Positions 47,545 to 57,595 of a DNA stretch of 64,000 nucleotides are shown in pieces. Location of the stretch: positions 1,054,001 to 1,118,000 of the forward strand of contig NZ_OY762015.1 in the NCBI RefSeq assembly GCF_963665055.1, written 5' to 3'. The DNA comes from an uncultured Methanobacterium sp. (GTDB lineage Archaea; Methanobacteriota; Methanobacteria; Methanobacteriales; Methanobacteriaceae). Each line of letters begins with the position of its first letter. Position 1 is the first letter of the stretch. Made by a program: the position numbers and the translations under genes. The notes under the pieces were generated by a model that saw only the letters and a list, made by a program, of their open reading frames with translations, had not been told where the DNA came from and searched no databases.

Positions 47545-49116
47545 GTGGTAGAAAAAGTTAAAACTGGCTGGATGGCTCTTTTTGTTATTTCTTTATCCTT
47601 GTTCATCATTGGTTTGGACAGTACCTTTATGAACGTGGCCATGATGTACCTGGTGAAGGACTTACACACCACCCTGGGAAATGTGCAGTCCATAATAGCA
47701 GTTTACACTCTGGTTATGGGTTGTTTCGTCCTGTTCGGGGCTAAATTACAGGATGTAATTGGTAGGAAAAGAACATTTCTAACCGGGGCTATTATCTATG
47801 GAATCGGAACCATAATCGCCGCAACCAGTATGACCAGTGGCATGCTACTTCTGGGCTGGTCAGTGATAGAGGGATTCGGAGCAGCTTTGATGCTGCCCGC
47901 CACATCAGCAATAGTCACCTCCACCTACTCTGGAGCCAAACGAACATTTGCCCTGGGATTCACAGCCACCATCTTCACGGTCTCAGTAGCAATAGGTCCA
48001 TTACTGGGTGGTTTCCTCACTACATTCTATTCTTGGAGATGGGGGTTTGGATTAGAAGCCATAATTGTCCTCCTCATACTCCTGCTCTCTAAGAGCCTTG
48101 TTGAATCAGAACACCCACTTAAGTTTTCTGACATAAACCTTAAAGGTGCCATACTCTCTGCAGCGGGAATCTTAATAATTATCATCGGTGTCCTGCAGTT
48201 AAACACACCTTCATCCTGGCTTAACTACTCCGGGACCATCATAAATCCTGCAGGGTTTGCAGTGGCCATGGGCATGATCCTCACTGGAATCATCCTCCTG
48301 GTTATATTCTACTTCTACCAGAGAAGACTGATCCGTCAGGATAAAAAACCATTCATGAACATCAATATTCTTAAAACCCGCCCATTCACCCTGGGAATTA
48401 TCTCAGTGGCCATAATGTCCCTGATCATGGCTGGAGTATTCTACATTGTACCACTCTATGTGCAGACCAGATGGGCAACCACTGCCCTGATGACAGGTGT
48501 GATACTCCTGGCAGCTCCTCTGGGGAGCTTGATCTTCTCACTCAGCGCCAACAAACTAACCGGCTACCTTAAACATAACCACCTGGTATCCATAGGATTC
48601 ATTGTCTCCATGGTGGCGGTTTTAATGCTGTATCTATCATTCCTGAATTATGTGAACTTATCCATGTACGACCTTATTCCCGGTCTTTTCATTTTAGGGG
48701 CAGGACTGGGATTGGCCCTTCCCAATCTTAACAACATTGTTCTCTCCAGTTTAAAAGAAACCCAGTATGCAGATGGTTCTGGAATACTCAGTACCTTCAA
48801 TAATGTGGGTTCATCTGTTGGAACGGTTGTGATTGGACTTATTTTCTTCATAGCTGTGTACTTCAGTGTTGCCAGTTCACTTCCAGTTGAATATCCTCAG
48901 TATCAGAACCAGCAGGCGTTAAACCATGATATCTACTCCTGGATAGATCAGGTGATACACCCCAATATGGCCAAGATGGAACATGACTCTAACCTTCTCA
49001 CTTTAACCTTAAAATCTTCAGCTCAGGGAATGCAATTAGCATTCCTGTCCTCAGCAATCTTACTACTGGTAGGGTTCCTTTTATCCCTGTTCATCAAACC
49101 TCCTCCTATGGATTGA
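47545..49116 (+). CDS. MFS drug-resistance-type exporter (DHA2, 14 helices)
   Basis: About 523 residues with 14 predicted membrane helices. FGAKLQDVIGRKRTFLTGA is the MFS motif A, and the family motif near helix 5 reads GFTATIFTVSVAIGPLLGGFL. EmrB/QacA-type DHA2 proteins export drugs or toxic organics using the proton gradient. GTG at 47545 is preferred, with GGGGTG five bases before it; a TTG one codon earlier is possible, and an upstream TTG (47503) is unlikely. Expressed alone; no TetR or MarR gene is nearby. Confidence 0.88.
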   Translation: MVEKVKTGWMALFVISLSLFIIGLDSTFMNVAMMYLVKDLHTTLGNVQSIIAVYTLVMGCFVLFGAKLQDVIGRKRTFLTGAIIYGIGTIIAATSMTSGMLLLGWSVIEGFGAALMLPATSAIVTSTYSGAKRTFALGFTATIFTVSVAIGPLLGGFLTTFYSWRWGFGLEAIIVLLILLLSKSLVESEHPLKFSDINLKGAILSAAGILIIIIGVLQLNTPSSWLNYSGTIINPAGFAVAMGMILTGIILLVIFYFYQRRLIRQDKKPFMNINILKTRPFTLGIISVAIMSLIMAGVFYIVPLYVQTRWATTALMTGVILLAAPLGSLIFSLSANKLTGYLKHNHLVSIGFIVSMVAVLMLYLSFLNYVNLSMYDLIPGLFILGAGLGLALPNLNNIVLSSLKETQYADGSGILSTFNNVGSSVGTVVIGLIFFIAVYFSVASSLPVEYPQYQNQQALNHDIYSWIDQVIHPNMAKMEHDSNLLTLTLKSSAQGMQLAFLSSAILLLVGFLLSLFIKPPPMD

Positions 49117-49693
49117 TTAAATCTGCTTAGGTTGAGTTAATCTCTATGGATGATTTAATTCATTATGAATGATTTAAAGCTTTCAAGATAATTTAATCTT
49201 TTATCCTCGGTTTAATTTCGTTGGGGATGATTTAATTCCATTTGTGTGGTTTAATTTTATATGGATGATTTTAACCTTTAAAGATAATTTAATGTTCTAT
49301 TCAATGATTTAATCTCTTATATGATGATTAAGTTCATTATGGATATTTTAAAGCTTAAAGATAAAAATATTCTAGGGGGTGGTTTAAGAAATTTGTCATA
49401 ACGGTGGATTTAAACCCTTGGAATTACAAATAGATGAATTAATGAATAGATTAATTTTGTATTGATAAATTACCAAGTTTACAGCATATCAAGGGATATT
49501 TACTTGAGGATAAAACCCTCTTATTTGGTGAGGGTTAATTCTTTTTGGGGATAAGGAAAACCCTTTTTTTGGGGGGTGGGTATTTGACTTTATCTAATGG
49601 CTTTATCACTAAACCCAAAAAAAGTTAAAGATGAAACTGTAACCATTAAACCATAAACATGAAAAAAATAATGGATTATTTGGAGTTATTATT
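49117..49693. other. 577-bp spacer made of degenerate repeats
   Basis: From ~49130 to 49370 the sequence is built of degenerate copies of ATGGATGATTTAATTC. A G-rich tract (GGGGGGTGGG) lies at 49571-49580. No gene. Confidence 0.45.
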
Positions 49694-51154
49694 ATGAAGC
49701 AAGATTCAGAGCTGGAAGAACTTCAAAGAAAACTTCAAAAAACTGAAGAAAGGTTGGCTAAAACCCAGTCCGAGCTTAATTATCTGGAATCCATTGTAAA
49801 GCACACTGAAGATGCCATTGTGGGACTGGGTCTGGACGGGACCATACTAACCTGGAACCCCGCTGCAGAGACCATATATGGTTACACCCCCCGTGAAGCA
49901 GTGGGTAACAGTGTTTCCATGGTAATACCCCCCTACAACAGTGATGAAATATCTTTAATCCTGGCCTGGATTAAAAGTGGAGAAAGGGTAACCCACTATG
50001 ATACCCTCCGTCGCAGGAAGGATGGATCCATTATAAACGTCTCCATCAGTGTCTCCCCGATTAAGGATGAAAATGGGGAGGTAATAGGAGCATCCAGCAT
50101 AGCCCGGGACACCAGTACCAGTAAAAGAATGGAACTGAAACTCCAGGAAAGCGAGGAGAAATTCAGGGAAGTGTTCAACAATGCCAACGATGCTATTTTT
50201 CTCCATGAAATTAAAAATGATGGAACACTTGGAAACTTCCTGGAAGTTAACGATGTAGCCTGCCAGCGCCTGGGATACACCAGGGAAGAACTGCTACAGA
50301 TGACTCCCCCGGATATTGACACCGAAGAAACCACAAAAACAATAGGTCCCCATGTGGAAAGGCTCTTAAAAGAGGGGAATGCTACCTTTGAGGCGGTTAA
50401 CCTAACCTGTGATGGGAAGGAAATACCAGTGGAGGTCAATGCCCACACTTTCAACCTTCGTGGTGAAAAGCTGGTTCTTTCCATTTTAAGGGATATGACC
50501 ATTAGGAAAGAGTATGAAGCCCAACTACGGAAGTCCTTAAATGAAAAGGAGCTCCTGCTTAAGGAAATCCACCACCGGGTTAAAAATAATCTAATGGTCA
50601 TCAGCAGCCTTCTGAACCTTCAATCAAAATATATTAAGGATAAAGCTGCCCTGGAAGTCTTCAGGGAAAGTCAGAGAAGAGCACGGTCCATGGCACTCAT
50701 CCATACCATGTTATACCAATCCACTGACCTGAAGTGTATCAACTTTGGGGATTACATCACCAAGCTCACCATGGAACTTTTCCGCACCTACGTAACCAGT
50801 GATAACATCCACCTCAACCTGGATGTGGGAAGTGTACCCCTGGACATAAACACCGCAGTACCCCTTGGCCTCATTGTCAATGAACTGGTCTCAAACAGCC
50901 TTAAACACGCCTTTTCCCCTGGGGAAGAGGGTGATGTAACTGTTAAATTCCGTAAAGAAGGGGATAACTACACCTTCCAAGTGGCAGATAATGGTAAAGG
51001 ATTCCCCGAAGATCTGGATTTTGAGAATACCAACTCTCTGGGAATGCGCCTGGTGAACACACTCACCCAACAGATTAACGGAGAAATAGAATTAAACACC
51101 ACACGGGGCACATGCTTCACCATCAAATTCTCTGAAGAAGAATACGGATCCTGA
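49694..51154 (+). CDS. PAS sensor histidine kinase (HisKA_2 type)
   Basis: A 486-residue soluble kinase. A coiled coil (residues ~3-40, LEELQRKLQKTEERLAKTQ) precedes two PAS domains (~40-150 and ~155-280). The transmitter is HisKA_2: the H-box is EIHHRVKNNLMVISSLLNLQ, followed by RRARSMALIHTMLYQS, then the ATPase part with GLIVNELVSNSLKHAF, VADNGKGFPEDL and SLGMRLVNTL. The second PAS closely resembles the second PAS of the protein at 4115-6481. No response regulator is adjacent, so it is an orphan. GGAG lies 10 bases before the ATG. Confidence 0.9.
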   Translation: MKQDSELEELQRKLQKTEERLAKTQSELNYLESIVKHTEDAIVGLGLDGTILTWNPAAETIYGYTPREAVGNSVSMVIPPYNSDEISLILAWIKSGERVTHYDTLRRRKDGSIINVSISVSPIKDENGEVIGASSIARDTSTSKRMELKLQESEEKFREVFNNANDAIFLHEIKNDGTLGNFLEVNDVACQRLGYTREELLQMTPPDIDTEETTKTIGPHVERLLKEGNATFEAVNLTCDGKEIPVEVNAHTFNLRGEKLVLSILRDMTIRKEYEAQLRKSLNEKELLLKEIHHRVKNNLMVISSLLNLQSKYIKDKAALEVFRESQRRARSMALIHTMLYQSTDLKCINFGDYITKLTMELFRTYVTSDNIHLNLDVGSVPLDINTAVPLGLIVNELVSNSLKHAFSPGEEGDVTVKFRKEGDNYTFQVADNGKGFPEDLDFENTNSLGMRLVNTLTQQINGEIELNTTRGTCFTIKFSEEEYGS

Positions 51155-51191
51155 ATAAAGACAGTAACATTCACCAAAACAAGGTTTACAC

Positions 51192-51725
51192 ATGACTTCA
51201 CGTAAAATATTCATCATCCCTGCTGTTTTAATACTGGTGGCGGTAGTTGCATTTTTCACCTACACCCCAGCCTCACCCACCACTGCAACTATCCCCCCAG
51301 GATACGCTGCAGTGAACAACTCCCAGTTCCTGCTGGAAACTGGCTGGTACCAGAACTTCACCACTGGCTACCAGAAATCAGCTAAACTCAACTACAATGG
51401 AACCACCCTGCCAGTTTTAATGGTCATGGTTAACCAGTTCCCGGATGAAGCCAGTTACCAGCAGGCCTACACTGGTGAAACAGAGAAAATCGCCTGGCAC
51501 GTCAGCTCCTCTGGAACTGAAAACAGGGAAGGAATTAGTGTTAAAACCATCCAGGTTACCCGGGATGGTGGTGGGGAAAATGTTAAGTCCTACTTCTTTG
51601 AGAAAAATGGGAAATATTACCAGGTAGAAATAGATATAACCTCATCTGACACTGCACAGTTTTTCAACAGTGACAAATACCATTTGGATGCAATGGTGAA
51701 TACCATAATCAAGACTATTAACTAG
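51192..51725 (+). CDS. Small exported or membrane-anchored hypothetical protein
   Basis: A 177-residue protein with one N-terminal hydrophobic segment (IFIIPAVLILVAVVAFFTY) and a compact extracytoplasmic domain (~45-177). The domain includes NSQFLLETGWYQNFTTGY and a C-terminal amphipathic part ending DKYHLDAMVNTIIKTIN. It starts 37 bases after the histidine kinase stop with AAGG upstream, so the two may share a transcript. It may be a surface accessory of that signalling unit; the function is unknown. Confidence 0.65.
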   Translation: MTSRKIFIIPAVLILVAVVAFFTYTPASPTTATIPPGYAAVNNSQFLLETGWYQNFTTGYQKSAKLNYNGTTLPVLMVMVNQFPDEASYQQAYTGETEKIAWHVSSSGTENREGISVKTIQVTRDGGGENVKSYFFEKNGKYYQVEIDITSSDTAQFFNSDKYHLDAMVNTIIKTIN

Positions 51726-51808
51726 TTTTATGTATTTTTTAAATCAAATTTTCAATGATCAATAATTTTTAATATTAATAAATACAAAAAGGTTAATTGG
51801 TGGTTTTA

Positions 51809-52000
51809 TTGACAGATATATATTCTGAAATTAATGAGATTAAATTACAAATTAATGGCATATCTGAGAAATTGGATATTTTGTTAGAAGAGAAGGAAAT
51901 AATGTCCATAATGAAACTATCTGAAAAATCTTTATCTTCTTTTTTAAGTGAGGAACCTGATATATATTGTTTAGATGATTTAAAGGTTAGATACAAATGA
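51809..52000 (+). CDS. MazE-type antitoxin candidate
   Basis: A 63-residue acidic, coiled-coil-like protein (SEINEIKLQINGISEKLDIL, then LLEEKEIMSIMKLSEKSLSS). The likely start is the TTG at 51809, with GGTGG upstream. Its stop overlaps the start of the MazF/PemK-type gene (ATGA), so the two are coupled. The sequence is not similar to classic MazE, and no DNA-binding motif is obvious. The antitoxin role rests on position. Confidence 0.65.
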   Translation: MTDIYSEINEIKLQINGISEKLDILLEEKEIMSIMKLSEKSLSSFLSEEPDIYCLDDLKVRYK

Positions 52001-52326
52001 AAGGTAAAATTGTTTTATTACCATTCCCTTTCACTGATTTAACTGCATCTAAACTTAGACCTGCACTGGTGATATATGAGGGTGAGAGAGATATTATTGT
52101 ATCATTCATTTCTTCTAAAATACCCCAAGTACCTCTAGAAACAAGTGTTATATTGGAAAAAACTAACCCCTCCTTTGAAGTCACAGGTTTAAAGACAGAT
52201 TCTATTATAAAACTTGATAAAATTGCCACAATATTAAAAGAACTTGTGATTGGTGAATTAGGAGAATTAGATGAAATATTAACTCTTAAAATCAACGAAA
52301 AACTTAAAAATATATTTAAAATTTGA
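51997..52326 (+). CDS. MazF/PemK-family toxin (endoribonuclease)
   Basis: A 109-residue PemK/MazF-fold protein. GKIVLLPFPFTDLTASKLRPALVI is the signature opening, and TSVILEKTNPSFEVTGLKTDSIIKLDKIATI contains the catalytic Arg/Thr-Ser region; here the TGLKTDS motif holds Thr/Ser and Lys. MazF toxins cut single-stranded RNA. It overlaps its antitoxin-like partner by four bases. Full length for the family. Confidence 0.85.
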   Translation: MKGKIVLLPFPFTDLTASKLRPALVIYEGERDIIVSFISSKIPQVPLETSVILEKTNPSFEVTGLKTDSIIKLDKIATILKELVIGELGELDEILTLKINEKLKNIFKI

Positions 52327-52362
52327 TAATAATCCAAATATAACTTATTCTAATATGTTTAT

Positions 52363-52848
52363 TTAAGAATTATTCTTTAACATCTTTCGTTCAATCTGAT
52401 CTGATACTAGGTAAACCCCCAGGGCAATAGCCAGGGCCACTATGGTGATGTAGAAATCATCATTGGGAACCAGGTTCAGAGAAAATCCCATCCAGCTGAC
52501 TGGATAGAACAGGTACATTCCGTATCCCACCTGTATCAGTAGGAGGTCCAGGGCATAGTGGGTCAGGATTCCCATGGATAAAAAGAGGAAAGCTGTTTTT
52601 TTCTCCCGGAAAAAGAGGCTGGCAATCCCTGCAAGGATGAAAGTGCCTATTGGCAGGTGGAAAACGTAGAGCAAATTCCACAAATTGTAACCAATCACAT
52701 CTGAGAATACGGCAACTTTAATTGCATCAGGGAGGATGGATCCAACCATAACCAGGGCAGTGTTAGCAGGGTTAAACTCAGAATACCTGAAGCGAAGCAC
52801 ACGGCAGATTGTCCATGCCACTGCCACGTGAACTATCCAGTCAGGCAT
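52363..52848 (-). CDS. YdjM-like/DUF457 membrane hydrolase-like protein
   Basis: About 161 residues with four membrane helices. The N-terminal MPDWIVHVAVAW and SILPDAIK, and later GILTHYALDLLL, give the spaced His/Asp pattern of the LexA-regulated YdjM/DUF457 family, often named metal-dependent membrane hydrolases. The activity is not established. The start at 52848 follows AGGAGGCG; it lies five bases after the end of the upstream gene, so they form an operon. It may act on lipids. Confidence 0.7.
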   Translation of the reverse strand: MPDWIVHVAVAWTICRVLRFRYSEFNPANTALVMVGSILPDAIKVAVFSDVIGYNLWNLLYVFHLPIGTFILAGIASLFFREKKTAFLFLSMGILTHYALDLLLIQVGYGMYLFYPVSWMGFSLNLVPNDDFYITIVALAIALGVYLVSDQIERKMLKNNS

Positions 52849-52852
52849 ATCT

Positions 52853-53317
52853 TCATCGCCTCCTGAACTCATAACTTTTCCAGTCAAAAGACCAGTACCT
52901 GTGGAATATGTAAATGAGGAATATCAGGGCCACTAAAGAACGCAGAAGTACGAAGATATATTTCCAGTACTTATTCACTTCTATCCTTTCCACATTGATG
53001 ATGGTGTTGTTGGGGGCAAGAACTCCCACCAACGACACTTTATCATCCACACTAACGGGAGTATCGCTAATGATCTTCATGTTAACCCAGTGGCCGTAGA
53101 AGTTTTCTGTTGTCTGGAATCCTCCATTAAAGGTGGAAGTTACTGTTCCACCAATATTCACCACCTCTCCAATGGGATAATCTGTGAGTATAACCTCATA
53201 AGATGGGTATTCAAGGTGGTTCGGGTATTCTGAGACGTAATAGGTGCACAGCCCGGCCAGGGCAATTATCAGAATGATCCCGGTTAAGATCCTTTTTGGG
53301 GGTGTATCCAGTTTCAC
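52853..53317 (-). CDS. Two-helix membrane protein with OB-like domain
   Basis: A 154-residue protein. One N-terminal helix (ILTGIILIIALAGLCTYYV) and one near the C-terminus (YIFVLLRSLVALIFLIYIF) enclose a beta-rich extracytoplasmic domain (~40-110) with YPIGEVVNIGGTVTSTF and VSVDDKVSLVGVLAPNN, reminiscent of a nucleic-acid-binding-like or NfeD-type OB fold. The start is GTG. It is followed directly by the YdjM-like gene. Function unknown. Confidence 0.65.
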   Translation of the reverse strand: MKLDTPPKRILTGIILIIALAGLCTYYVSEYPNHLEYPSYEVILTDYPIGEVVNIGGTVTSTFNGGFQTTENFYGHWVNMKIISDTPVSVDDKVSLVGVLAPNNTIINVERIEVNKYWKYIFVLLRSLVALIFLIYIFHRYWSFDWKSYEFRRR

Positions 53318-53602
53318 TTGAAATCCATACTCCAGTAAAAATTGATATTAACTGTTTAGTTTTATATTTAAAATTCTTTTATGTAAATAAAGATTTGTTT
53401 ACATGAATATCTATACATAAAAGAAATGATTGGAAGTTAAAACAAGTATCTTCATCTTTTATACTAGATTTAGCTTTTCAATGGTGTTTTATCTTAAATA
53501 ATAAATTATTCTTGTGGATTTATCTTATCTGTGGATTTATCTTTTATATGGGGTTAGATTATGTGGATTTTTGTTATCTATCTCTTTTTAAAATTAGTCC
53601 CT

Positions 53603-56143
53603 CTAATTATTCTCAGAAGAAGGTTTAACCCTTTCTTTATACTTCTGTTCATGGATAATTATATGGAAACTAGTTCCATTCTCATTAACCTGTTTAATCT
53701 CACCATCTAACTGTTTTACCAGTGTGTTAACCAGTTTTAGTCCTAGACTGCTGGTGTTGTTAAAGTCCAGGTCACTGGGGAACCCAACACCATTATCACT
53801 AACTTTTAAATTATAAACACCAGCTTCATCTGCTTCTTCCAGGGATATATTGATCTCACCCTCATCCCGGTCACTGAAAGCGTACTTCAAACTGTTGGAA
53901 ACCAGTTCATTGATTATAAGTCCCAGGGGAACTGCAGTGTCAATATTAAAGTAAACTTCCCCCACATCCACTGTGAAATTTATTCCAGATTGGACAGTGT
54001 AACTGTGGAACAGGTTCATGGAAAGGCTCCGGATGTACTCGGCAACGTTTATACGGGCCAGGTCATCAGTCTGGTACAGTTTCTCGTGGACCAGGGCCAT
54101 GCTCTTCACCCTGCCCTGGCTTTCCTGGAGGATGTTATCAGCTTCAGCATCATGAATGTGGCTGCGCTGTAAGTTCAACAGGCTGCTTATGATCTGCATG
54201 TTGTTTTTCACCCGGTGATGTATCTCCCGTAATAATAGCTCCTTCTCATTCAAGGACTGTTTAACCTTATTTTCAGCGTTCTTACGCTGGGTTATGTCCA
54301 GGAGGCTTACCACACTATCGGTGGTACCGGGGATTACCGAGGCAGAAAGCATGATCTGTTTTTCTTCACCCATCTTATTCAGAAGACGGAACTCATATTC
54401 AGAGGGTATACTTATTTCCTGGTTCTCAGTTGATGCACTCTGTTCAGTGGATGTATTTTTTTCAGAGTTTTCAGTGGCAGTAATTTTTTCCTGGTTTTCA
54501 GTATTTACAATCTTTTCCTGGTTTTCACCGGCTATAACTTCATGGTCTTCACTGGGGGTATTTGTTCCTGACTCTTCAGAAGTTAGAGTTTTCCCTGATT
54601 CCCTGCGGAGTTTATGATATCTTTTCATTTTTTCCCGGTCATCAGGATGCACAAAGTCTATCCAGCTTAATTTATTCTCAATCTCATCAACATGGTAACC
54701 GCTCAGGGCTTCAGAACGCTTGTTGGCCATGGTGATAATGGTATCCTCACCTACAATGATAGTGGCAGTACCAGTATTCTCGAATATGGTCCTGTAAAAT
54801 GTTTCAGATTTAGAAAGAGCTTTTTCAGCTTTCTTACGTGAAGTCTGATCAATCACAGTACAGATAGCTCCATTAAACTCATCTTCATTAAATTGGGGTA
54901 TAATCCATCCACTCTGGTATGATTTTATTCCAGTGGGGCCGGTGACACTGATTGAATCATAATAAACCGGTTTCAGGGTTTCTTTAGCCTTACGGTAGTA
55001 CTGTTTCATCTGGCCGGTAGATGATTCTGGCAGGTCATCCAGAATATGCAAGCCCTCCATGTTCTCTGTTTTAACCCCGGTTAACTTTTCCATTCCCTTG
55101 TTCATGAAGTAAAGTCGATCTTCACCATCAGTAACCCATATCCCTTCGTTAATACCTTCCACCAGACTTTCGTAGAATTTTTTCAGATTTTGACGTTTTA
55201 AGTTAGCTTCCTGTCTCTCCCGGTCCATCTGGTTAAGGATCTTGGCATTCCAGATGATAACTATGGTTAAAAAGGCCATGGAGATGATGATGCCTATAAC
55301 ATCACCAAAATGTTCACTGTATAAGTTGAACCTCTGGCCCAGGTTAATTAGGATGTCCATGAGGAAAACTGCCACCAGGGTTGCTGGGAGGAGGCGCCGG
55401 GCCATGAAACCGCCACTGTTCTGGGCAGTGATCCTCCCCATATGACTGCAGTCTGGGTAGAGGCAAAGGATACCAATGGAAAGAATGATATGTATCACTG
55501 CCGAGAGAAAAGCCATCTGCACAATCAAATCCATTGTATAAGAATTGTTGATCCCGTAAAAATAGGATGTTAATCCCATTAATGCTAAAAAACCAGACAA
55601 AAATGCTAAAGTTTGCATAATGTTGGGTTTATACTTGTAACTGGCCATTAGAATGGCTATGCCAATTATTGTAAAATTAAAAGCACTTAATATTCTACTT
55701 TGCCCGGTTAAATTAATATTTCCGGGTAGATAACTGATAAGTAACTGTTTCATACCTAGGTTCAGGCCGGTGGCGTATTCCAGTAAGGTTAAAACACTCA
55801 CAATTACAGTAAACAATGCAAGGATTCTGGAAACATTCAGGGTCCATGATTTGGATTGATGATTCAGAAGGTATAAACAGACACCGGCAATGATGAACAG
55901 GAATGCACTGTTAATTTTTGTTCCAGGAAATCCCAGGAACTCCCCCTGGAGCAGGGGTATGTTTAAAAGCCAGCCTATAGTAACAATGATCCCTAAAAAA
56001 ATCACTATCAATGCACAGGCTTGTGAATATATTTTAAAATTAGAAAGACGAGCTAAATATATGGATAGTTGTTTTTCATCATCTTCCAGGGGTACCTGAT
56101 CTGGTTTTAAGGGTTCAAAATCGTCCCTTGTCTTTTGTTCCAT
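53603..56143 (-). CDS. Eight-helix membrane PAS histidine kinase (HisKA_2) with repeat insertion
   Basis: An 846-residue kinase from the ATG at 56143 (GGAGG ~11 bases upstream). About eight membrane helices (~25-300) form the sensor. Two PAS domains follow at ~325-440 and ~450-640. The second is interrupted at ~515-570 by a low-complexity insertion built of ENQEKI-like units. The HisKA_2 transmitter has REIHHRVKNNMQIISSLLNLQ, a Q-rich continuation with MALVHEKLYQTDDL, and the ATPase boxes NELVSNSLKYAF and VSDNGVGFPSDL. No receiver is adjacent, so it is an orphan kinase of membrane signals. Confidence 0.88.
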   Translation of the reverse strand: MEQKTRDDFEPLKPDQVPLEDDEKQLSIYLARLSNFKIYSQACALIVIFLGIIVTIGWLLNIPLLQGEFLGFPGTKINSAFLFIIAGVCLYLLNHQSKSWTLNVSRILALFTVIVSVLTLLEYATGLNLGMKQLLISYLPGNINLTGQSRILSAFNFTIIGIAILMASYKYKPNIMQTLAFLSGFLALMGLTSYFYGINNSYTMDLIVQMAFLSAVIHIILSIGILCLYPDCSHMGRITAQNSGGFMARRLLPATLVAVFLMDILINLGQRFNLYSEHFGDVIGIIISMAFLTIVIIWNAKILNQMDRERQEANLKRQNLKKFYESLVEGINEGIWVTDGEDRLYFMNKGMEKLTGVKTENMEGLHILDDLPESSTGQMKQYYRKAKETLKPVYYDSISVTGPTGIKSYQSGWIIPQFNEDEFNGAICTVIDQTSRKKAEKALSKSETFYRTIFENTGTATIIVGEDTIITMANKRSEALSGYHVDEIENKLSWIDFVHPDDREKMKRYHKLRRESGKTLTSEESGTNTPSEDHEVIAGENQEKIVNTENQEKITATENSEKNTSTEQSASTENQEISIPSEYEFRLLNKMGEEKQIMLSASVIPGTTDSVVSLLDITQRKNAENKVKQSLNEKELLLREIHHRVKNNMQIISSLLNLQRSHIHDAEADNILQESQGRVKSMALVHEKLYQTDDLARINVAEYIRSLSMNLFHSYTVQSGINFTVDVGEVYFNIDTAVPLGLIINELVSNSLKYAFSDRDEGEINISLEEADEAGVYNLKVSDNGVGFPSDLDFNNTSSLGLKLVNTLVKQLDGEIKQVNENGTSFHIIIHEQKYKERVKPSSENN

Positions 56144-56161
56144 GGGAAAAATATCCTCCAA

Positions 56162-56760
56162 CTATCCAGGATTTTTTGATCGTAAATATTATTCTTCTAG
56201 GATACTCTTCTAAAATATTACTCTTCCAGAATACTATTCTTCAAATAGAATATTATCCTTGATAAATACTACTCTTCTAACCTTTTCATCATCGAACAAT
56301 ACTAATAAAGTATGGGGTCCGGTTAACCATGACCAGTCTAAATTAACTGGATATGGGGGATCATTTACACCAAATATGTATATTAATTATGTGTTATTTG
56401 GATAATAAATATTGATAGGTTCCTGGTAATTGGTGTATCTCATATATTTTATTAGTTCGGTACAATCCCCTATTAAAAAAAGGCCTCCTAATATAACTCA
56501 TTAATTGGAGATTTAAATCATAAATTAGAGATTAAAATCATCTTTCTTTATCATGGTTATAAATTAATTCACCTACCTTTATTCAGATATACTGTTTAAA
56601 TATCAGATGCACTGTTTATCAGATTCATTGTCTAATGGATTTTTTCAATAATACACGCTGGTTATGATGATAATGCATGGTTTAATGACAAATTCCTGAT
56701 TGAATAATAAATACAGGGTTTAATGATAAAAATTTATAAACTTTGATCTCCAATACTGTA
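56162..56760. other. ~600-bp spacer, no gene seen
   Basis: Contains degenerate copies of TATTACTCTTCTAAAATA at 56185-56285, and a possible hairpin near 56321-56351 (CCGGTTAA with TTAACTGG). TATA-like ATTTATAAA at ~56731 probably serves rubrerythrin. Confidence 0.4.
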
Positions 56761-56773
56761 TATGGTGTTGATT

Positions 56774-57358
56774 ATGGAAAAAACCTTAGAAAACCTTACC
56801 AAGGCGTTTATTGGTGAAAGTCAAGCTAGAAACCGTTACAGTTTCTACGCGAAACAGGCTACAAAGGATGGTTACCCTCAAATTTCTGAGATATTCCTGG
56901 AAACTGCTGAAAATGAAAGGCAACATGCAAAATGGTTGTTCAAACTGATCCAGGAAGTTAAGGTTAATGTGGATCTGGATGATGATGAGATACACGTGGA
57001 AGCTGAAGCTCCATTAACAATTGGTGACACCGTGGAAAACCTGAAAGCCGCCATTGCAGGGGAACACTACGAAAACAGTGAAATGTACCCAGAATTTGCT
57101 AAAGTTGCTAAAGAAGAAGGGTTAGATGCTATAGCACGCAGGTTAATGGCCATTGGAAAGGCAGAAGTTCACCACGAGGAAAGATACATCCAGCTCCTGG
57201 AACAGGTGGAAGCCGGCACTCTCTTTAAAAAGGAAGAAGATGTTTCATGGACCTGTCTCAAGTGTGGTTACTCAGTCACTGGGAAACAACCACCAGAAAA
57301 GTGCCCCGCATGTGATCATCCCACCAAGTACTTCTTTATCCGCTGTGAAGAGTATTAA
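56774..57358 (+). CDS. rbr: Rubrerythrin
   Basis: A 194-residue rubrerythrin. The ferritin-like diiron domain (~1-140) supplies glutamates and histidines in FIGESQARNRY, ETAENERQHAKW, AGEHYENSEM and AEVHHEERY. The rubredoxin domain (~155-190) has CLKCGY and CPACDH. It reduces hydrogen peroxide with electrons from rubredoxin or NADH-linked partners, protecting strict anaerobes. The start at 56774 has GGTG upstream; an ATG four codons earlier is possible. A hairpin terminator follows. Pairs functionally with the desulfoferrodoxin 240 bases downstream. Confidence 0.95.
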   Translation: MEKTLENLTKAFIGESQARNRYSFYAKQATKDGYPQISEIFLETAENERQHAKWLFKLIQEVKVNVDLDDDEIHVEAEAPLTIGDTVENLKAAIAGEHYENSEMYPEFAKVAKEEGLDAIARRLMAIGKAEVHHEERYIQLLEQVEAGTLFKKEEDVSWTCLKCGYSVTGKQPPEKCPACDHPTKYFFIRCEEY

Positions 57359-57447
57359 AAGCTTTAATGAGTACTAATACTTTGAAAGAGTACTAAACTT
57401 AACAGTACTAAGTATTAGAAGAGAACAGGTACTAAAACCATTCTTGA

Positions 57448-57470
57448 ACTAATTCCTCACTGGAATTAGT
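57448..57470 (+). terminator. Hairpin terminator between rubrerythrin and desulfoferrodoxin
   Basis: ACTAATTCC (57448-57456) pairs with GGAATTAGT (57462-57470). CCCCAATTTTTTTGGG follows, giving a T-run and a second small hairpin. Confidence 0.7.
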
Positions 57471-57595
57471 CACCCCAATTTTTTTGGGCAATTAATTTGA
57501 ATATTTCAAGTAATCAATTTAAAAAAATTGTAAAGGTTATTTAAAAATTTTTTTTACATTATTTAAAATCTATTAAACAAAACTTGAGGGAGTAA

